Positions 10,101-28,100 of a stretch of 64,000 bases of DNA are shown here, piece by piece (position 1 is the first letter of the stretch; each line of letters begins with the position of its first letter). Origin of the DNA: Nemertoderma westbladi. Its lineage: Eukaryota; Xenacoelomorpha; Nemertodermatida; Nemertodermatidae. The notes under the pieces were generated by a model. That model saw nothing but the letters and a program-made list of their open reading frames with translations, was not told the DNA's origin and ran no database searches. The DNA lies in assembly GCA_032718475.1 (NCBI GenBank), contig JAUCBJ010001842.1, positions 1-64,000 of the forward strand, given 5' to 3'. The position numbers and the translations under genes were made by a program.

Positions 10101-13100
10101 TGTTAACATTACATGACTATTGTTAACATTACATGACTATTGTTAACATTACATGACTATTGTTAACATTACATGACTATTGTTAACATTACATGACTAT
10201 TGTTAACATTACATGACTATTGTTAACATTACATGACTATTGTTAACATTACATGACTATTGTTAACATTACATGACTATTGTTAACATTACATGACTAT
10301 TGTTAACATTACATGACTATTGTTAACATTACATGACTATTGTTAACATTACATGACTATTGTTAACATTACATGACTATTGTTAACATTACATGACTAT
10401 TGTTAACATTACATGACTATTGTTAACATTACATGACTATTGTTAACATTACATGACTATTGTTAACATTACATGACTATTGTTAACATTACATGACTAT
10501 TGTTAACATTACATGACTATTGTTAACATTACATGACTATTGTTAACATTACATGACTATTGTTAACATTACATGACTATTGTTAACATTACATGACTAT
10601 TGTTAACATTACATGACTATTGTTAACATTACATGACTATTGTTAACATTACATGACTATTGTTAACATTACATGACTATTGTTAACATTACATGACTAT
10701 TGTTAACATTACATGACTATTGTTAACATTACATGACTATTGTTAACATTACATGACTATTGTTAACATTACATGACTATTGTTAACATTACATGACTAT
10801 TGTTAACATTACATGACTATTGTTAACATTACATGACTATTGTTAACATTACATGACTATTGTTAACATTACATGACTATTGTTAACATTACATGACTAT
10901 TGTTAACATTACATGACTATTGTTAACATTACATGACTATTGTTAACATTACATGACTATTGTTAACATTACATGACTATTGTTAACATTACATGACTAT
11001 TGTTAACATTACATGACTATTGTTAACATTACATGACTATTGTTAACATTACATGACTATTGTTAACATTACATGACTATTGTTAACATTACATGACTAT
11101 TGTTAACATTACATGACTATTGTTAACATTACATGACTATTGTTAACATTACATGACTATTGTTAACATTACATGACTATTGTTAACATTACATGACTAT
11201 TGTTAACATTACATGACTATTGTTAACATTACATGACTATTGTTAACATTACATGACTATTGTTAACATTACATGACTATTGTTAACATTACATGACTAT
11301 TGTTAACATTACATGACTATTGTTAACATTACATGACTATTGTTAACATTACATGACTATTGTTAACATTACATGACTATTGTTAACATTACATGACTAT
11401 TGTTAACATTACATGACTATTGTTAACATTACATGACTATTGTTAACATTACATGACTATTGTTAACATTACATGACTATTGTTAACATTACATGACTAT
11501 TGTTAACATTACATGACTATTGTTAACATTACATGACTATTGTTAACATTACATGACTATTGTTAACATTACATGACTATTGTTAACATTACATGACTAT
11601 TGTTAACATTACATGACTATTGTTAACATTACATGACTATTGTTAACATTACATGACTATTGTTAACATTACATGACTATTGTTAACATTACATGACTAT
11701 TGTTAACATTACATGACTATTGTTAACATTACATGACTATTGTTAACATTACATGACTATTGTTAACATTACATGACTATTGTTAACATTACATGACTAT
11801 TGTTAACATTACATGACTATTGTTAACATTACATGACTATTGTTAACATTACATGACTATTGTTAACATTACATGACTATTGTTAACATTACATGACTAT
11901 TGTTAACATTACATGACTATTGTTAACATTACATGACTATTGTTAACATTACATGACTATTGTTAACATTACATGACTATTGTTAACATTACATGACTAT
12001 TGTTAACATTACATGACTATTGTTAACATTACATGACTATTGTTAACATTACATGACTATTGTTAACATTACATGACTATTGTTAACATTACATGACTAT
12101 TGTTAACATTACATGACTATTGTTAACATTACATGACTATTGTTAACATTACATGACTATTGTTAACATTACATGACTATTGTTAACATTACATGACTAT
12201 TGTTAACATTACATGACTATTGTTAACATTACATGACTATTGTTAACATTACATGACTATTGTTAACATTACATGACTATTGTTAACATTACATGACTAT
12301 TGTTAACATTACATGACTATTGTTAACATTACATGACTATTGTTAACATTACATGACTATTGTTAACATTACATGACTATTGTTAACATTACATGACTAT
12401 TGTTAACATTACATGACTATTGTTAACATTACATGACTATTGTTAACATTACATGACTATTGTTAACATTACATGACTATTGTTAACATTACATGACTAT
12501 TGTTAACATTACATGACTATTGTTAACATTACATGACTATTGTTAACATTACATGACTATTGTTAACATTACATGACTATTGTTAACATTACATGACTAT
12601 TGTTAACATTACATGACTATTGTTAACATTACATGACTATTGTTAACATTACATGACTATTGTTAACATTACATGACTATTGTTAACATTACATGACTAT
12701 TGTTAACATTACATGACTATTGTTAACATTACATGACTATTGTTAACATTACATGACTATTGTTAACATTACATGACTATTGTTAACATTACATGACTAT
12801 TGTTAACATTACATGACTATTGTTAACATTACATGACTATTGTTAACATTACATGACTATTGTTAACATTACATGACTATTGTTAACATTACATGACTAT
12901 TGTTAACATTACATGACTATTGTTAACATTACATGACTATTGTTAACATTACATGACTATTGTTAACATTACATGACTATTGTTAACATTACATGACTAT
13001 TGTTAACATTACATGACTATTGTTAACATTACATGACTATTGTTAACATTACATGACTATTGTTAACATTACATGACTATTGTTAACATTACATGACTAT

Positions 13101-16100
13101 TGTTAACATTACATGACTATTGTTAACATTACATGACTATTGTTAACATTACATGACTATTGTTAACATTACATGACTATTGTTAACATTACATGACTAT
13201 TGTTAACATTACATGACTATTGTTAACATTACATGACTATTGTTAACATTACATGACTATTGTTAACATTACATGACTATTGTTAACATTACATGACTAT
13301 TGTTAACATTACATGACTATTGTTAACATTACATGACTATTGTTAACATTACATGACTATTGTTAACATTACATGACTATTGTTAACATTACATGACTAT
13401 TGTTAACATTACATGACTATTGTTAACATTACATGACTATTGTTAACATTACATGACTATTGTTAACATTACATGACTATTGTTAACATTACATGACTAT
13501 TGTTAACATTACATGACTATTGTTAACATTACATGACTATTGTTAACATTACATGACTATTGTTAACATTACATGACTATTGTTAACATTACATGACTAT
13601 TGTTAACATTACATGACTATTGTTAACATTACATGACTATTGTTAACATTACATGACTATTGTTAACATTACATGACTATTGTTAACATTACATGACTAT
13701 TGTTAACATTACATGACTATTGTTAACATTACATGACTATTGTTAACATTACATGGACTATTGTTAACATTACATGACTATTGTTAACATTACATGACTA
13801 TTGTTAACATTTACATGGACTATTGTTAACATTACATGACTATTGTTAACATTACATGACTATTGTTAACATTACATGACTATTGTTAACATTACATGAC
13901 TATTGTTAACATTACATGACTATTGTTAACATTACATGACTATTGTTAACATTACATGACTATTGTTAACATTACATGACTATTGTTAAACATTACATGA
14001 CTATTGTTAACATTACATGGACTATTGTTAACATTACATGGACTATTGTTAACATTACATGACTATTGTTAACATTACATGACTATTGTTAACATTACAT
14101 GACTATTGTTAACATTACATGACTATTGTTAACATTACATGACTATTGTTAACATTACATGGACTATTGTTAACATTACATGACTATTGTTAACATTACA
14201 TGACTATTGTTAACATTACATGACTATTGTTAACATTACATGACTATTGTTAACATTACATGACTATTGTTAACATTACATGACTATTGTTAACATTACA
14301 TGACTATTGTTAACATTACATGACTATTGTTAACATTACATGACTATTGTTAACATTACATGACTATTGTTAACATTACATGACTATTGTTAACATTACA
14401 TGACTATTGTTAACATTACATGACTATTGTTAACATTACATGACTATTGTTAACATTACATGACTATTGTTAACATTACATGACTATTGTTAACATTACA
14501 TGACTATTGTTAACATTACATGACTATTGTTAACATTACATGACTATTGTTAACATTACATGACTATTGTTAACATTACATGACTATTGTTAACATTACA
14601 TGACTATTGTTAACATTACATGACTATTGTTAACATTACATGACTATTGTTAACATTACATGACTATTGTTAACATTACATGACTATTGTTAACATTACA
14701 TGACTATTGTTAACATTACATGACTATTGTTAACATTACATGACTATTGTTAACATTACATGACTATTGTTAACATTACATGACTATTGTTAACATTACA
14801 TGACTATTGTTAACATTACATGACTATTGTTAACATTACATGACTATTGTTAACATTACATGACTATTGTTAACATTACATGACTATTGTTAACATTACA
14901 TGACTATTGTTAACATTACATGACTATTGTTAACATTACATGACTATTGTTAACATTACATGACTATTGTTAACATTACATGACTATTGTTAACATTACA
15001 TGACTATTGTTAACATTACATGACTATTGTTAACATTACATGACTATTGTTAACATTACATGACTATTGTTAACATTACATGACTATTGTTAACATTACA
15101 TGACTATTGTTAACATTACATGACTATTGTTAACATTACATGACTATTGTTAACATTACATGACTATTGTTAACATTACATGACTATTGTTAACATTACA
15201 TGACTATTGTTAACATTACATGACTATTGTTAACATTACATGACTATTGTTAACATTACATGACTATTGTTAACATTACATGACTATTGTTAACATTACA
15301 TGACTATTGTTAACATTACATGACTATTGTTAACATTACATGACTATTGTTAACATTACATGACTATTGTTAACATTACATGACTATTGTTAACATTACA
15401 TGACTATTGTTAACATTACATGACTATTGTTAACATTACATGACTATTGTTAACATTACATGACTATTGTTAACATTACATGACTATTGTTAACATTACA
15501 TGACTATTGTTAACATTACATGACTATTGTTAACATTACATGACTATTGTTAACATTACATGACTATTGTTAACATTACATGACTATTGTTAACATTACA
15601 TGACTATTGTTAACATTACATGACTATTGTTAACATTACATGACTATTGTTAACATTACATGACTATTGTTAACATTACATGACTATTGTTAACATTACA
15701 TGACTATTGTTAACATTACATGACTATTGTTAACATTACATGACTATTGTTAACATTACATGACTATTGTTAACATTACATGACTATTGTTAACATTACA
15801 TGACTATTGTTAACATTACATGACTATTGTTAACATTACATGACTATTGTTAACATTACATGACTATTGTTAACATTACATGACTATTGTTAACATTACA
15901 TGACTATTGTTAACATTACATGACTATTGTTAACATTACATGACTATTGTTAACATTACATGACTATTGTTAACATTACATGACTATTGTTAACATTACA
16001 TGACTATTGTTAACATTACATGACTATTGTTAACATTACATGACTATTGTTAACATTACATGACTATTGTTAACATTACATGACTATTGTTAACATTACA

Positions 16101-19100
16101 TGACTATTGTTAACATTACATGACTATTGTTAACATTACATGACTATTGTTAACATTACATGACTATTGTTAACATTACATGACTATTGTTAACATTACA
16201 TGACTATTGTTAACATTACATGACTATTGTTAACATTACATGACTATTGTTAACATTACATGACTATTGTTAACATTACATGACTATTGTTAACATTACA
16301 TGACTATTGTTAACATTACATGACTATTGTTAACATTACATGACTATTGTTAACATTACATGACTATTGTTAACATTACATGACTATTGTTAACATTACA
16401 TGACTATTGTTAACATTACATGACTATTGTTAACATTACATGACTATTGTTAACATTACATGACTATTGTTAACATTACATGACTATTGTTAACATTACA
16501 TGACTATTGTTAACATTACATGACTATTGTTAACATTACATGACTATTGTTAACATTACATGACTATTGTTAACATTACATGACTATTGTTAACATTACA
16601 TGACTATTGTTAACATTACATGACTATTGTTAACATTACATGACTATTGTTAACATTACATGACTATTGTTAACATTACATGACTATTGTTAACATTACA
16701 TGACTATTGTTAACATTACATGACTATTGTTAACATTACATGACTATTGTTAACATTACATGACTATTGTTAACATTACATGACTATTGTTAACATTACA
16801 TGACTATTGTTAACATTACATGACTATTGTTAACATTACATGACTATTGTTAACATTACATGACTATTGTTAACATTACATGACTATTGTTAACATTACA
16901 TGACTATTGTTAACATTACATGACTATTGTTAACATTACATGACTATTGTTAACATTACATGACTATTGTTAACATTACATGACTATTGTTAACATTACA
17001 TGACTATTGTTAACATTACATGACTATTGTTAACATTACATGACTATTGTTAACATTACATGACTATTGTTAACATTACATGACTATTGTTAACATTACA
17101 TGACTATTGTTAACATTACATGACTATTGTTAACATTACATGACTATTGTTAACATTACATGACTATTGTTAACATTACATGACTATTGTTAACATTACA
17201 TGACTATTGTTAACATTACATGACTATTGTTAACATTACATGACTATTGTTAACATTACATGACTATTGTTAACATTACATGACTATTGTTAACATTACA
17301 TGACTATTGTTAACATTACATGACTATTGTTAACATTACATGACTATTGTTAACATTACATGACTATTGTTAACATTACATGACTATTGTTAACATTACA
17401 TGACTATTGTTAACATTACATGACTATTGTTAACATTACATGACTATTGTTAACATTACATGACTATTGTTAACATTACATGACTATTGTTAACATTACA
17501 TGACTATTGTTAACATTACATGACTATTGTTAACATTACATGACTATTGTTAACATTACATGACTATTGTTAACATTACATGACTATTGTTAACATTACA
17601 TGACTATTGTTAACATTACATGACTATTGTTAACATTACATGACTATTGTTAACATTACATGACTATTGTTAACATTACATGACTATTGTTAACATTACA
17701 TGACTATTGTTAACATTACATGACTATTGTTAACATTACATGACTATTGTTAACATTACATGACTATTGTTAACATTACATGACTATTGTTAACATTACA
17801 TGACTATTGTTAACATTACATGACTATTGTTAACATTACATGACTATTGTTAACATTACATGACTATTGTTAACATTACATGACTATTGTTAACATTACA
17901 TGACTATTGTTAACATTACATGACTATTGTTAACATTACATGACTATTGTTAACATTACATGACTATTGTTAACATTACATGACTATTGTTAACATTACA
18001 TGACTATTGTTAACATTACATGACTATTGTTAACATTACATGACTATTGTTAACATTACATGACTATTGTTAACATTACATGACTATTGTTAACATTACA
18101 TGACTATTGTTAACATTACATGACTATTGTTAACATTACATGACTATTGTTAACATTACATGACTATTGTTAACATTACATGACTATTGTTAACATTACA
18201 TGACTATTGTTAACATTACATGACTATTGTTAACATTACATGACTATTGTTAACATTACATGACTATTGTTAACATTACATGACTATTGTTAACATTACA
18301 TGACTATTGTTAACATTACATGACTATTGTTAACATTACATGACTATTGTTAACATTACATGACTATTGTTAACATTACATGACTATTGTTAACATTACA
18401 TGACTATTGTTAACATTACATGACTATTGTTAACATTACATGACTATTGTTAACATTACATGACTATTGTTAACATTACATGACTATTGTTAACATTACA
18501 TGACTATTGTTAACATTACATGACTATTGTTAACATTACATGACTATTGTTAACATTACATGACTATTGTTAACATTACATGACTATTGTTAACATTACA
18601 TGACTATTGTTAACATTACATGACTATTGTTAACATTACATGACTATTGTTAACATTACATGACTATTGTTAACATTACATGACTATTGTTAACATTACA
18701 TGACTATTGTTAACATTACATGACTATTGTTAACATTACATGACTATTGTTAACATTACATGACTATTGTTAACATTACATGACTATTGTTAACATTACA
18801 TGACTATTGTTAACATTACATGACTATTGTTAACATTACATGACTATTGTTAACATTACATGACTATTGTTAACATTACATGACTATTGTTAACATTACA
18901 TGACTATTGTTAACATTACATGACTATTGTTAACATTACATGACTATTGTTAACATTACATGACTATTGTTAACATTACATGACTATTGTTAACATTACA
19001 TGACTATTGTTAACATTACATGACTATTGTTAACATTACATGACTATTGTTAACATTACATGACTATTGTTAACATTACATGACTATTGTTAACATTACA

Positions 19101-22100
19101 TGACTATTGTTAACATTACATGACTATTGTTAACATTACATGACTATTGTTAACATTACATGACTATTGTTAACATTACATGACTATTGTTAACATTACA
19201 TGACTATTGTTAACATTACATGACTATTGTTAACATTACATGACTATTGTTAACATTACATGACTATTGTTAACATTACATGACTATTGTTAACATTACA
19301 TGACTATTGTTAACATTACATGACTATTGTTAACATTACATGACTATTGTTAACATTACATGACTATTGTTAACATTACATGACTATTGTTAACATTACA
19401 TGACTATTGTTAACATTACATGACTATTGTTAACATTACATGACTATTGTTAACATTACATGACTATTGTTAACATTACATGACTATTGTTAACATTACA
19501 TGACTATTGTTAACATTACATGACTATTGTTAACATTACATGACTATTGTTAACATTACATGACTATTGTTAACATTACATGACTATTGTTAACATTACA
19601 TGACTATTGTTAACATTACATGACTATTGTTAACATTACATGACTATTGTTAACATTACATGACTATTGTTAACATTACATGACTATTGTTAACATTACA
19701 TGACTATTGTTAACATTACATGACTATTGTTAACATTACATGACTATTGTTAACATTACATGACTATTGTTAACATTACATGACTATTGTTAACATTACA
19801 TGACTATTGTTAACATTACATGACTATTGTTAACATTACATGACTATTGTTAACATTACATGACTATTGTTAACATTACATGACTATTGTTAACATTACA
19901 TGACTATTGTTAACATTACATGACTATTGTTAACATTACATGACTATTGTTAACATTACATGACTATTGTTAACATTACATGACTATTGTTAACATTACA
20001 TGACTATTGTTAACATTACATGACTATTGTTAACATTACATGACTATTGTTAACATTACATGACTATTGTTAACATTACATGACCATTGTTAACATTACA
20101 TGACTATTGTTAACATTACATGACTATTGTTAACATTACATGACCATTGTTAACATTACATGACTATTGTTAACATTACATGAACATGACTATTGTTAAC
20201 ATTACATGACTATTGCTAACATTACATGACTATTGTTAACATTACATGACCATTGTTAACATTACATGACTATTGTTAACATTACATGACTATTGTTAAC
20301 ATTGCATGACTATTGTTAACATTACATGACTATTGTTAACATTACATGACATGACTATTGTTAACATTACATGACTATTGTTAACATTACATGAACATGA
20401 CTATTGTTAACATTATATGACTATTGCTAACATTACATGACCATTGTTAACATTACATGACTATTGTTAACATTGCATGACTATTGTTAACATTACATGA
20501 CTATTGTTAACATTACATGAACATGACTATTGTTAACATTATATGACTATTGCTAACATTACATGACCATTGTTAACATTACATGACTATTGTTAACATT
20601 ACATGACCATTGTTAACATTGCATGACTATTGTTAACATTACATGACTATTGTTAACATTACATGAACATGACTATTGTTAACATTATATGACTATTGCT
20701 AACATTACATGACCATTGTTAACATTACATGACTATTGTTAACATTATATGACTATTGCTAACATTACATGACCATTGTTAACATTACATGACTATTGTT
20801 AACATTACATGAACATGACTATTGTTAACATTATATGACTATTGCTAACATTACATGACCATTGTTAACATTACATGACCATTGTTAACATTACATGACT
20901 ATTGTTAACATTACATGACTATTGTTAACATTACATGACTATTGTTAACATTGCATGACCATTGTTAACATTACATGACTATTGTTAACATTACATGACT
21001 ATTGTTAACATTACATGACTATTGTTAACATTACATGACTATTGTTAACATTACATGACTATTGTTAACATTACATGACCATTGTTAACATTACATGACC
21101 ATTGTTAACATTACATGACTATTGTTAACATTACATGACCATTGTTAACATTACATGACTATTGTTAACATTACATGACCATTGTTAACATTACATGACT
21201 ATTGTTAACATTACATGACTATTGTTAACATTACATGACTATTGTTAACATTGCATGACTATTGTTAACATTACATGACTATTGTTAACATTACATGACC
21301 ATTGTTAACATTGCATGACTATTGTTAACATTACATGACTATTGTTAACATTACATGACCATTGTTAACATTACATGACTATTGTTAACATTACATGACC
21401 ATTGTTAACATTACATGACTATTGTTAACATTACATGACTATTGTTAACATTACATGACTATTGTTAACATTACATGACTATTGTTAACATTACATGACT
21501 ATTGTTAACATTACATGACTATTGTTAACATTACATGACCATTGTTAACATTACATGACTATTGTTAACATTACATGACTATTGTTAACATTACATGACC
21601 ATTGTTAACATTGCATGACTATTGTTAACATTACATGACTATTGTTAACATTACATGACTATTGTTAACATTACATGACTATTGTTAACATTACATGACT
21701 ATTGTTAACATTACATGACTATTGTTAACATTACATGACCATTGTTAACATTACATGACTATTGTTAACATTGCATGACTATTGTTAACATTACATGACT
21801 ATTGTTAACATTACATGACCATTGTTAACATTACATGACTATTGTTAACATTACATGACTATTGTTAACATTACATGACTATTGTTAACATTACATGACC
21901 ATTGTTAACATTACATGACTATTGTTAACATTACATGACTATTGTTAACATTACATGACTATTGTTAACATTACATGACCATTGTTAACATTACATGACT
22001 ATTGTTAACATTACATGACCATTGTTAACATTACATGACCATTGTTAACATTACATGACCATTGTTAACATTACATGACTATTGTTAACATTGCATGACT

Positions 22101-25100
22101 ATTGTTAACATTACATGACTATTGTTAACATTACATGACTATTGTTAACATTGCATGACCATTGTTAACATTACATGACTATTGTTAACATTACATGACC
22201 ATTGTTAACATTACATGACTATTGTTAACATTACATGACCATTGTTAACATTACATGACCATTGTTAACATTACATGACTATTGTTAACATTACATGACT
22301 ATTGTTAACATTACATGACTATTGTTAACATTACATGACCATTGTTAACATTACATGACTATTGTTAACATTACATGACCATTGTTAACATTACATGACC
22401 ATTGTTAACATTACATGACTATTGTTAACATTGCATGACCATTGTTAACATTACATGACTATTGTTAACATTGCATGACTATTGTTAACATTACATGACT
22501 ATTGTTAACATTACATGACTATTGTTAACATTACATGACCATTGTTAACATTGCATGACTATTGTTAACATTACATGACTATTGTTAACATTACATGAAC
22601 ATGACTATTGTTAACATTACATGACTATTGCTAACATTACATGACCATTGTTAACATTACATGACTATTGTTAACATTACATGACTATTGTTAACATTAT
22701 ATGACTATTGCTAACATTACATGACCATTGTTAACATTACATGACCATTGTTAACATTACATGACCATTGTTAACATTACATGACTATTGTTAACATTGC
22801 ATGACTATTGTTAACATTACATGACTATTGTTAACATTACATGACCATTGTTAACATTGCATGACTATTGTTAACATTACATGACTATTGTTAACATTAC
22901 ATGAACATGACTATTGTTAACATTATATGACTATTGCTAACATTACATGACTATTGTTAACATTACATGACCATTGTTAACATTACATGACTATTGTTAA
23001 CATTGCATGACTATTGTTAACATTACATGACTATTGTTAACATTACATGACCATTGTTAACATTGCATGACTATTGTTAACATTACATGACTATTGTTAA
23101 CATTACATGAACATGACTATTGTTAACATTATATGACTATTGCTAACATTACATGACCATTGTTAACATTACATGACTATTGTTAACATTACATGACCAT
23201 TGTTAACATTGCATGACTATTGTTAACATTACATGACTATTGTTAACATTACATGAACATGACTATTGTTAACATTATATGACTATTGCTAACATTACAT
23301 GACCATTGTTAACATTACATGACTATTGTTAACATTGCATGACTATTGTTAACATTACATGACTATTGTTAACATTACATGAACATGACTATTGTTAACA
23401 TTATATGACTATTGCTAACATTACATGACCATTGTTAACATTACATGACTATTGTTAACATTGCATGACTATTGTTAACATTACATGACTATTGTTAACA
23501 TTACATGACCATTGTTAACATTACATGACTATTGTTAACATTACATGACCATTGTTAACATTGCATGACTATTGTTAACATTACATGACCATTGTTAACA
23601 TTACATGACTATTGTTAACATTACATGACCATTGTTAACATTGCATGACTATTGTTAACATTACATGACTATTGTTAACATTACATGAACATGACTATTG
23701 TTAACATTATATGACTATTGCTAACATTACATGACCATTGTTAACATTACATGACTATTGTTAACATTACATGACCATTGTTAACATTGCATGACTATTG
23801 TTAACATTACATGACTATTGTTAACATTACATGAACATGACTATTGTTAACATTATATGACTATTGCTAACATTACATGACCATTGTTAACATTACATGA
23901 CTATTGCTAACATTACATGACCATTGTTAACATTGCATGACTATTGTTAACATTACATGACTATTGTTAACATTACATGACTATTGTTAACATTACATGA
24001 CTATTGTTAACATTACATGACTATTGTTAACATTACATGACCATTGTTAACATTGCATGACTATTGTTAACATTACATGACTATTGTTAACATTACATGA
24101 CCATTGTTAACATTGCATGACTATTGTTAACATTACATGACTATTGTTAACATTACATGAACATGACTATTGTTAACATTACATGAACATGACTATTGTT
24201 AACATTATATGACTATTGCTAACATTACATGACCATTGTTAACATTACATGACTATTGCTAACATTACATGACCATTGTTAACATTGCATGACTATTGTT
24301 AACATTACATGACTATTGTTAACATTACATGAACATGACTATTGTTAACATTACATGAACATGACTATTGTTAACATTATATGACTATTGCTAACATTAC
24401 ATGACCATTGTTAACATTGCATGACTATTGTTAACATTACATGACTATTGTTAACATTACATGAACATGACTATTGTTAACATTATATGACTATTGCTAA
24501 CATTACATGACCATTGTTAACATTACATGACTATTGTTAACATTACATGACTATTGTTAACATTACATGAACATGACTATTGTTAACATTACATGAACAT
24601 GACTATTGTTAACATTATATGACTATTGCTAACATTACATGACCATTGTTAACATTACATGACTATTGCTAACATTACATGACCATTGTTAACATTGCAT
24701 GACTATTGTTAACATTACATGACTATTGTTAACATTATATGACTATTGTTAACATTACATGACCATTGTTAACATTACATGACTATTGCTAACATTACAT
24801 GACCATTGTTAACATTGCATGACTATTGTTAACATTACATGACTATTGTTAACATTACATGACTATTGTTAACATTACATGACTATTGCTAACATTACAT
24901 GACCATTGTTAACATTACATGACTATTGCTAACATTACATGACCATTGTTAACATTGCATGACTATTGTTAACATTACATGACTATTGTTAACATTATAT
25001 GACTATTGTTAACATTACATGACCATTGTTAACATTACATGACTATTGCTAACATTACATGACCATTGTTAACATTATATGACTATTGTTAACATTACAT

Positions 25101-28100
25101 GACCATTGTTAACATTACATGACTATTGCTAACATTACATGACCATTGTTAACATTACATGACCATTGTTAACATTACATGACTATTGCTAACATTACAT
25201 GACCATTGTTAACATTGCATGACTATTGTTAACATTACATGACTATTGTTAACATTACATGACTATTGTTAACATTACATGACTATTGCTAACATTACAT
25301 GACCATTGTTAACATTACATGACTATTGCTAACATTACATGACCATTGTTAACATTGCATGACTATTGTTAACATTACATGACTATTGTTAACATTACAT
25401 GAACATGACTATTGTTAACATTACATGAACATGACTATTGTTAACATTATATGACTATTGCTAACATTACATGACCATTGTTAACATTACATGACTATTG
25501 CTAACATTACATGACCATTGTTAACATTGCATGACTATTGTTAACATTACATGACTATTGTTAACATTATATGACTATTGTTAACATTACATGACCATTG
25601 TTAACATTACATGACTATTGCTAACATTACATGACCATTGTTAACATTGCATGACTATTGTTAACATTACATGACTATTGTTAACATTACATGACTATTG
25701 TTAACATTACATGACTATTGCTAACATTACATGACCATTGTTAACATTACATGACTATTGCTAACATTACATGACCATTGTTAACATTGCATGACTATTG
25801 TTAACATTACATGACTATTGTTAACATTATATGACTATTGTTAACATTACATGACCATTGTTAACATTACATGACTATTGCTAACATTACATGACCATTG
25901 TTAACATTGCATGACTATTGTTAACATTACATGACCATTGTTAACATTGCATGACTATTGCTAACATTACATGACCATTGTTAACATTGCATGACTATTG
26001 TTAACATTACATGACTATTGTTAACATTACATGACTATTGTTAACATTACATGACCATTGTTAACATTGCATGACTATTGTTAACATTACATGAACATGA
26101 CTATTGTTAACATTACATGACCATTGTTAACATTACATGACTATTGTTAACATTATATGACTATTGTTAACATTACATGACCATTGTTAACATTACATGA
26201 CTATTGCTAACATTACATGACCATTGTTAACATTATATGACTATTGTTAACATTACATGACCATTGTTAACATTACATGACTATTGCTAACATTACATGA
26301 CCATTGTTAACATTACATGACCATTGTTAACATTACATGACTATTGCTAACATTACATGACCATTGTTAACATTATATGACTATTGTTAACATTACATGA
26401 CCATTGTTAACATTACATGACTATTGCTAACATTACATGACCATTGTTAACATTATATGACTATTGTTAACATTACATGACCATTGTTAACATTACATGA
26501 CTATTGCTAACATTACATGACCATTGTTAACATTACATGACCATTGTTAACATTACATGACTATTGTTAACATTACATGAACATGACTATTGTTAACATT
26601 ACATGACCATTGTTAACATTACATGACTATTGTTAACATTATATGACTATTGTTAACATTACATGACCATTGTTAACATTACATGACTATTGCTAACATT
26701 ACATGACCATTGTTAACATTATATGACTATTGTTAACATTACATGACCATTGTTAACATTACATGACTATTGCTAACATTACATGACCATTGTTAACATT
26801 ACATGACCATTGTTAACATTACATGACTATTGCTAACATTACATGACCATTGTTAACATTGCATGACTATTGTTAACATTACATGACTATTGTTAACATT
26901 ACATGACTATTGTTAACATTACATGACTATTGCTAACATTACATGACCATTGTTAACATTACATGACTATTGCTAACATTACATGACCATTGTTAACATT
27001 GCATGACTATTGTTAACATTACATGACTATTGTTAACATTACATGAACATGACTATTGTTAACATTACATGAACATGACTATTGTTAACATTATATGACT
27101 ATTGCTAACATTACATGACCATTGTTAACATTACATGACTATTGCTAACATTACATGACCATTGTTAACATTGCATGACTATTGTTAACATTACATGACT
27201 ATTGTTAACATTATATGACTATTGTTAACATTACATGACCATTGTTAACATTACATGACTATTGCTAACATTACATGACCATTGTTAACATTGCATGACT
27301 ATTGTTAACATTACATGACTATTGTTAACATTACATGACTATTGTTAACATTACATGACTATTGCTAACATTACATGACCATTGTTAACATTACATGACT
27401 ATTGCTAACATTACATGACCATTGTTAACATTGCATGACTATTGTTAACATTACATGACTATTGTTAACATTATATGACTATTGTTAACATTACATGACC
27501 ATTGTTAACATTACATGACTATTGCTAACATTACATGACCATTGTTAACATTGCATGACTATTGTTAACATTACATGACTATTGTTAACATTACATGACT
27601 ATTGTTAACATTACATGACTATTGCTAACATTACATGACCATTGTTAACATTACATGACTATTGCTAACATTACATGACCATTGTTAACATTGCATGACT
27701 ATTGTTAACATTACATGACTATTGTTAACATTACATGACTATTGTTAACATTACATGACTATTGCTAACATTATATGACTATTGCTAACATTACATGACC
27801 ATTGTTAACATTGCATGACTATTGTTAACATTACATGACTATTGTTAACATTACATGAACATGACTATTGTTAACATTACATGAACATGACTATTGTTAA
27901 CATTATATGACTATTGCTAACATTACATGACCATTGTTAACATTACATGACTATTGTTAACATTACATGACTATTGTTAACATTACATGAACATGACTAT
28001 TGTTAACATTACATGAACATGACTATTGTTAACATTATATGACTATTGCTAACATTACATGACCATTGTTAACATTACATGACTATTGCTAACATTACAT

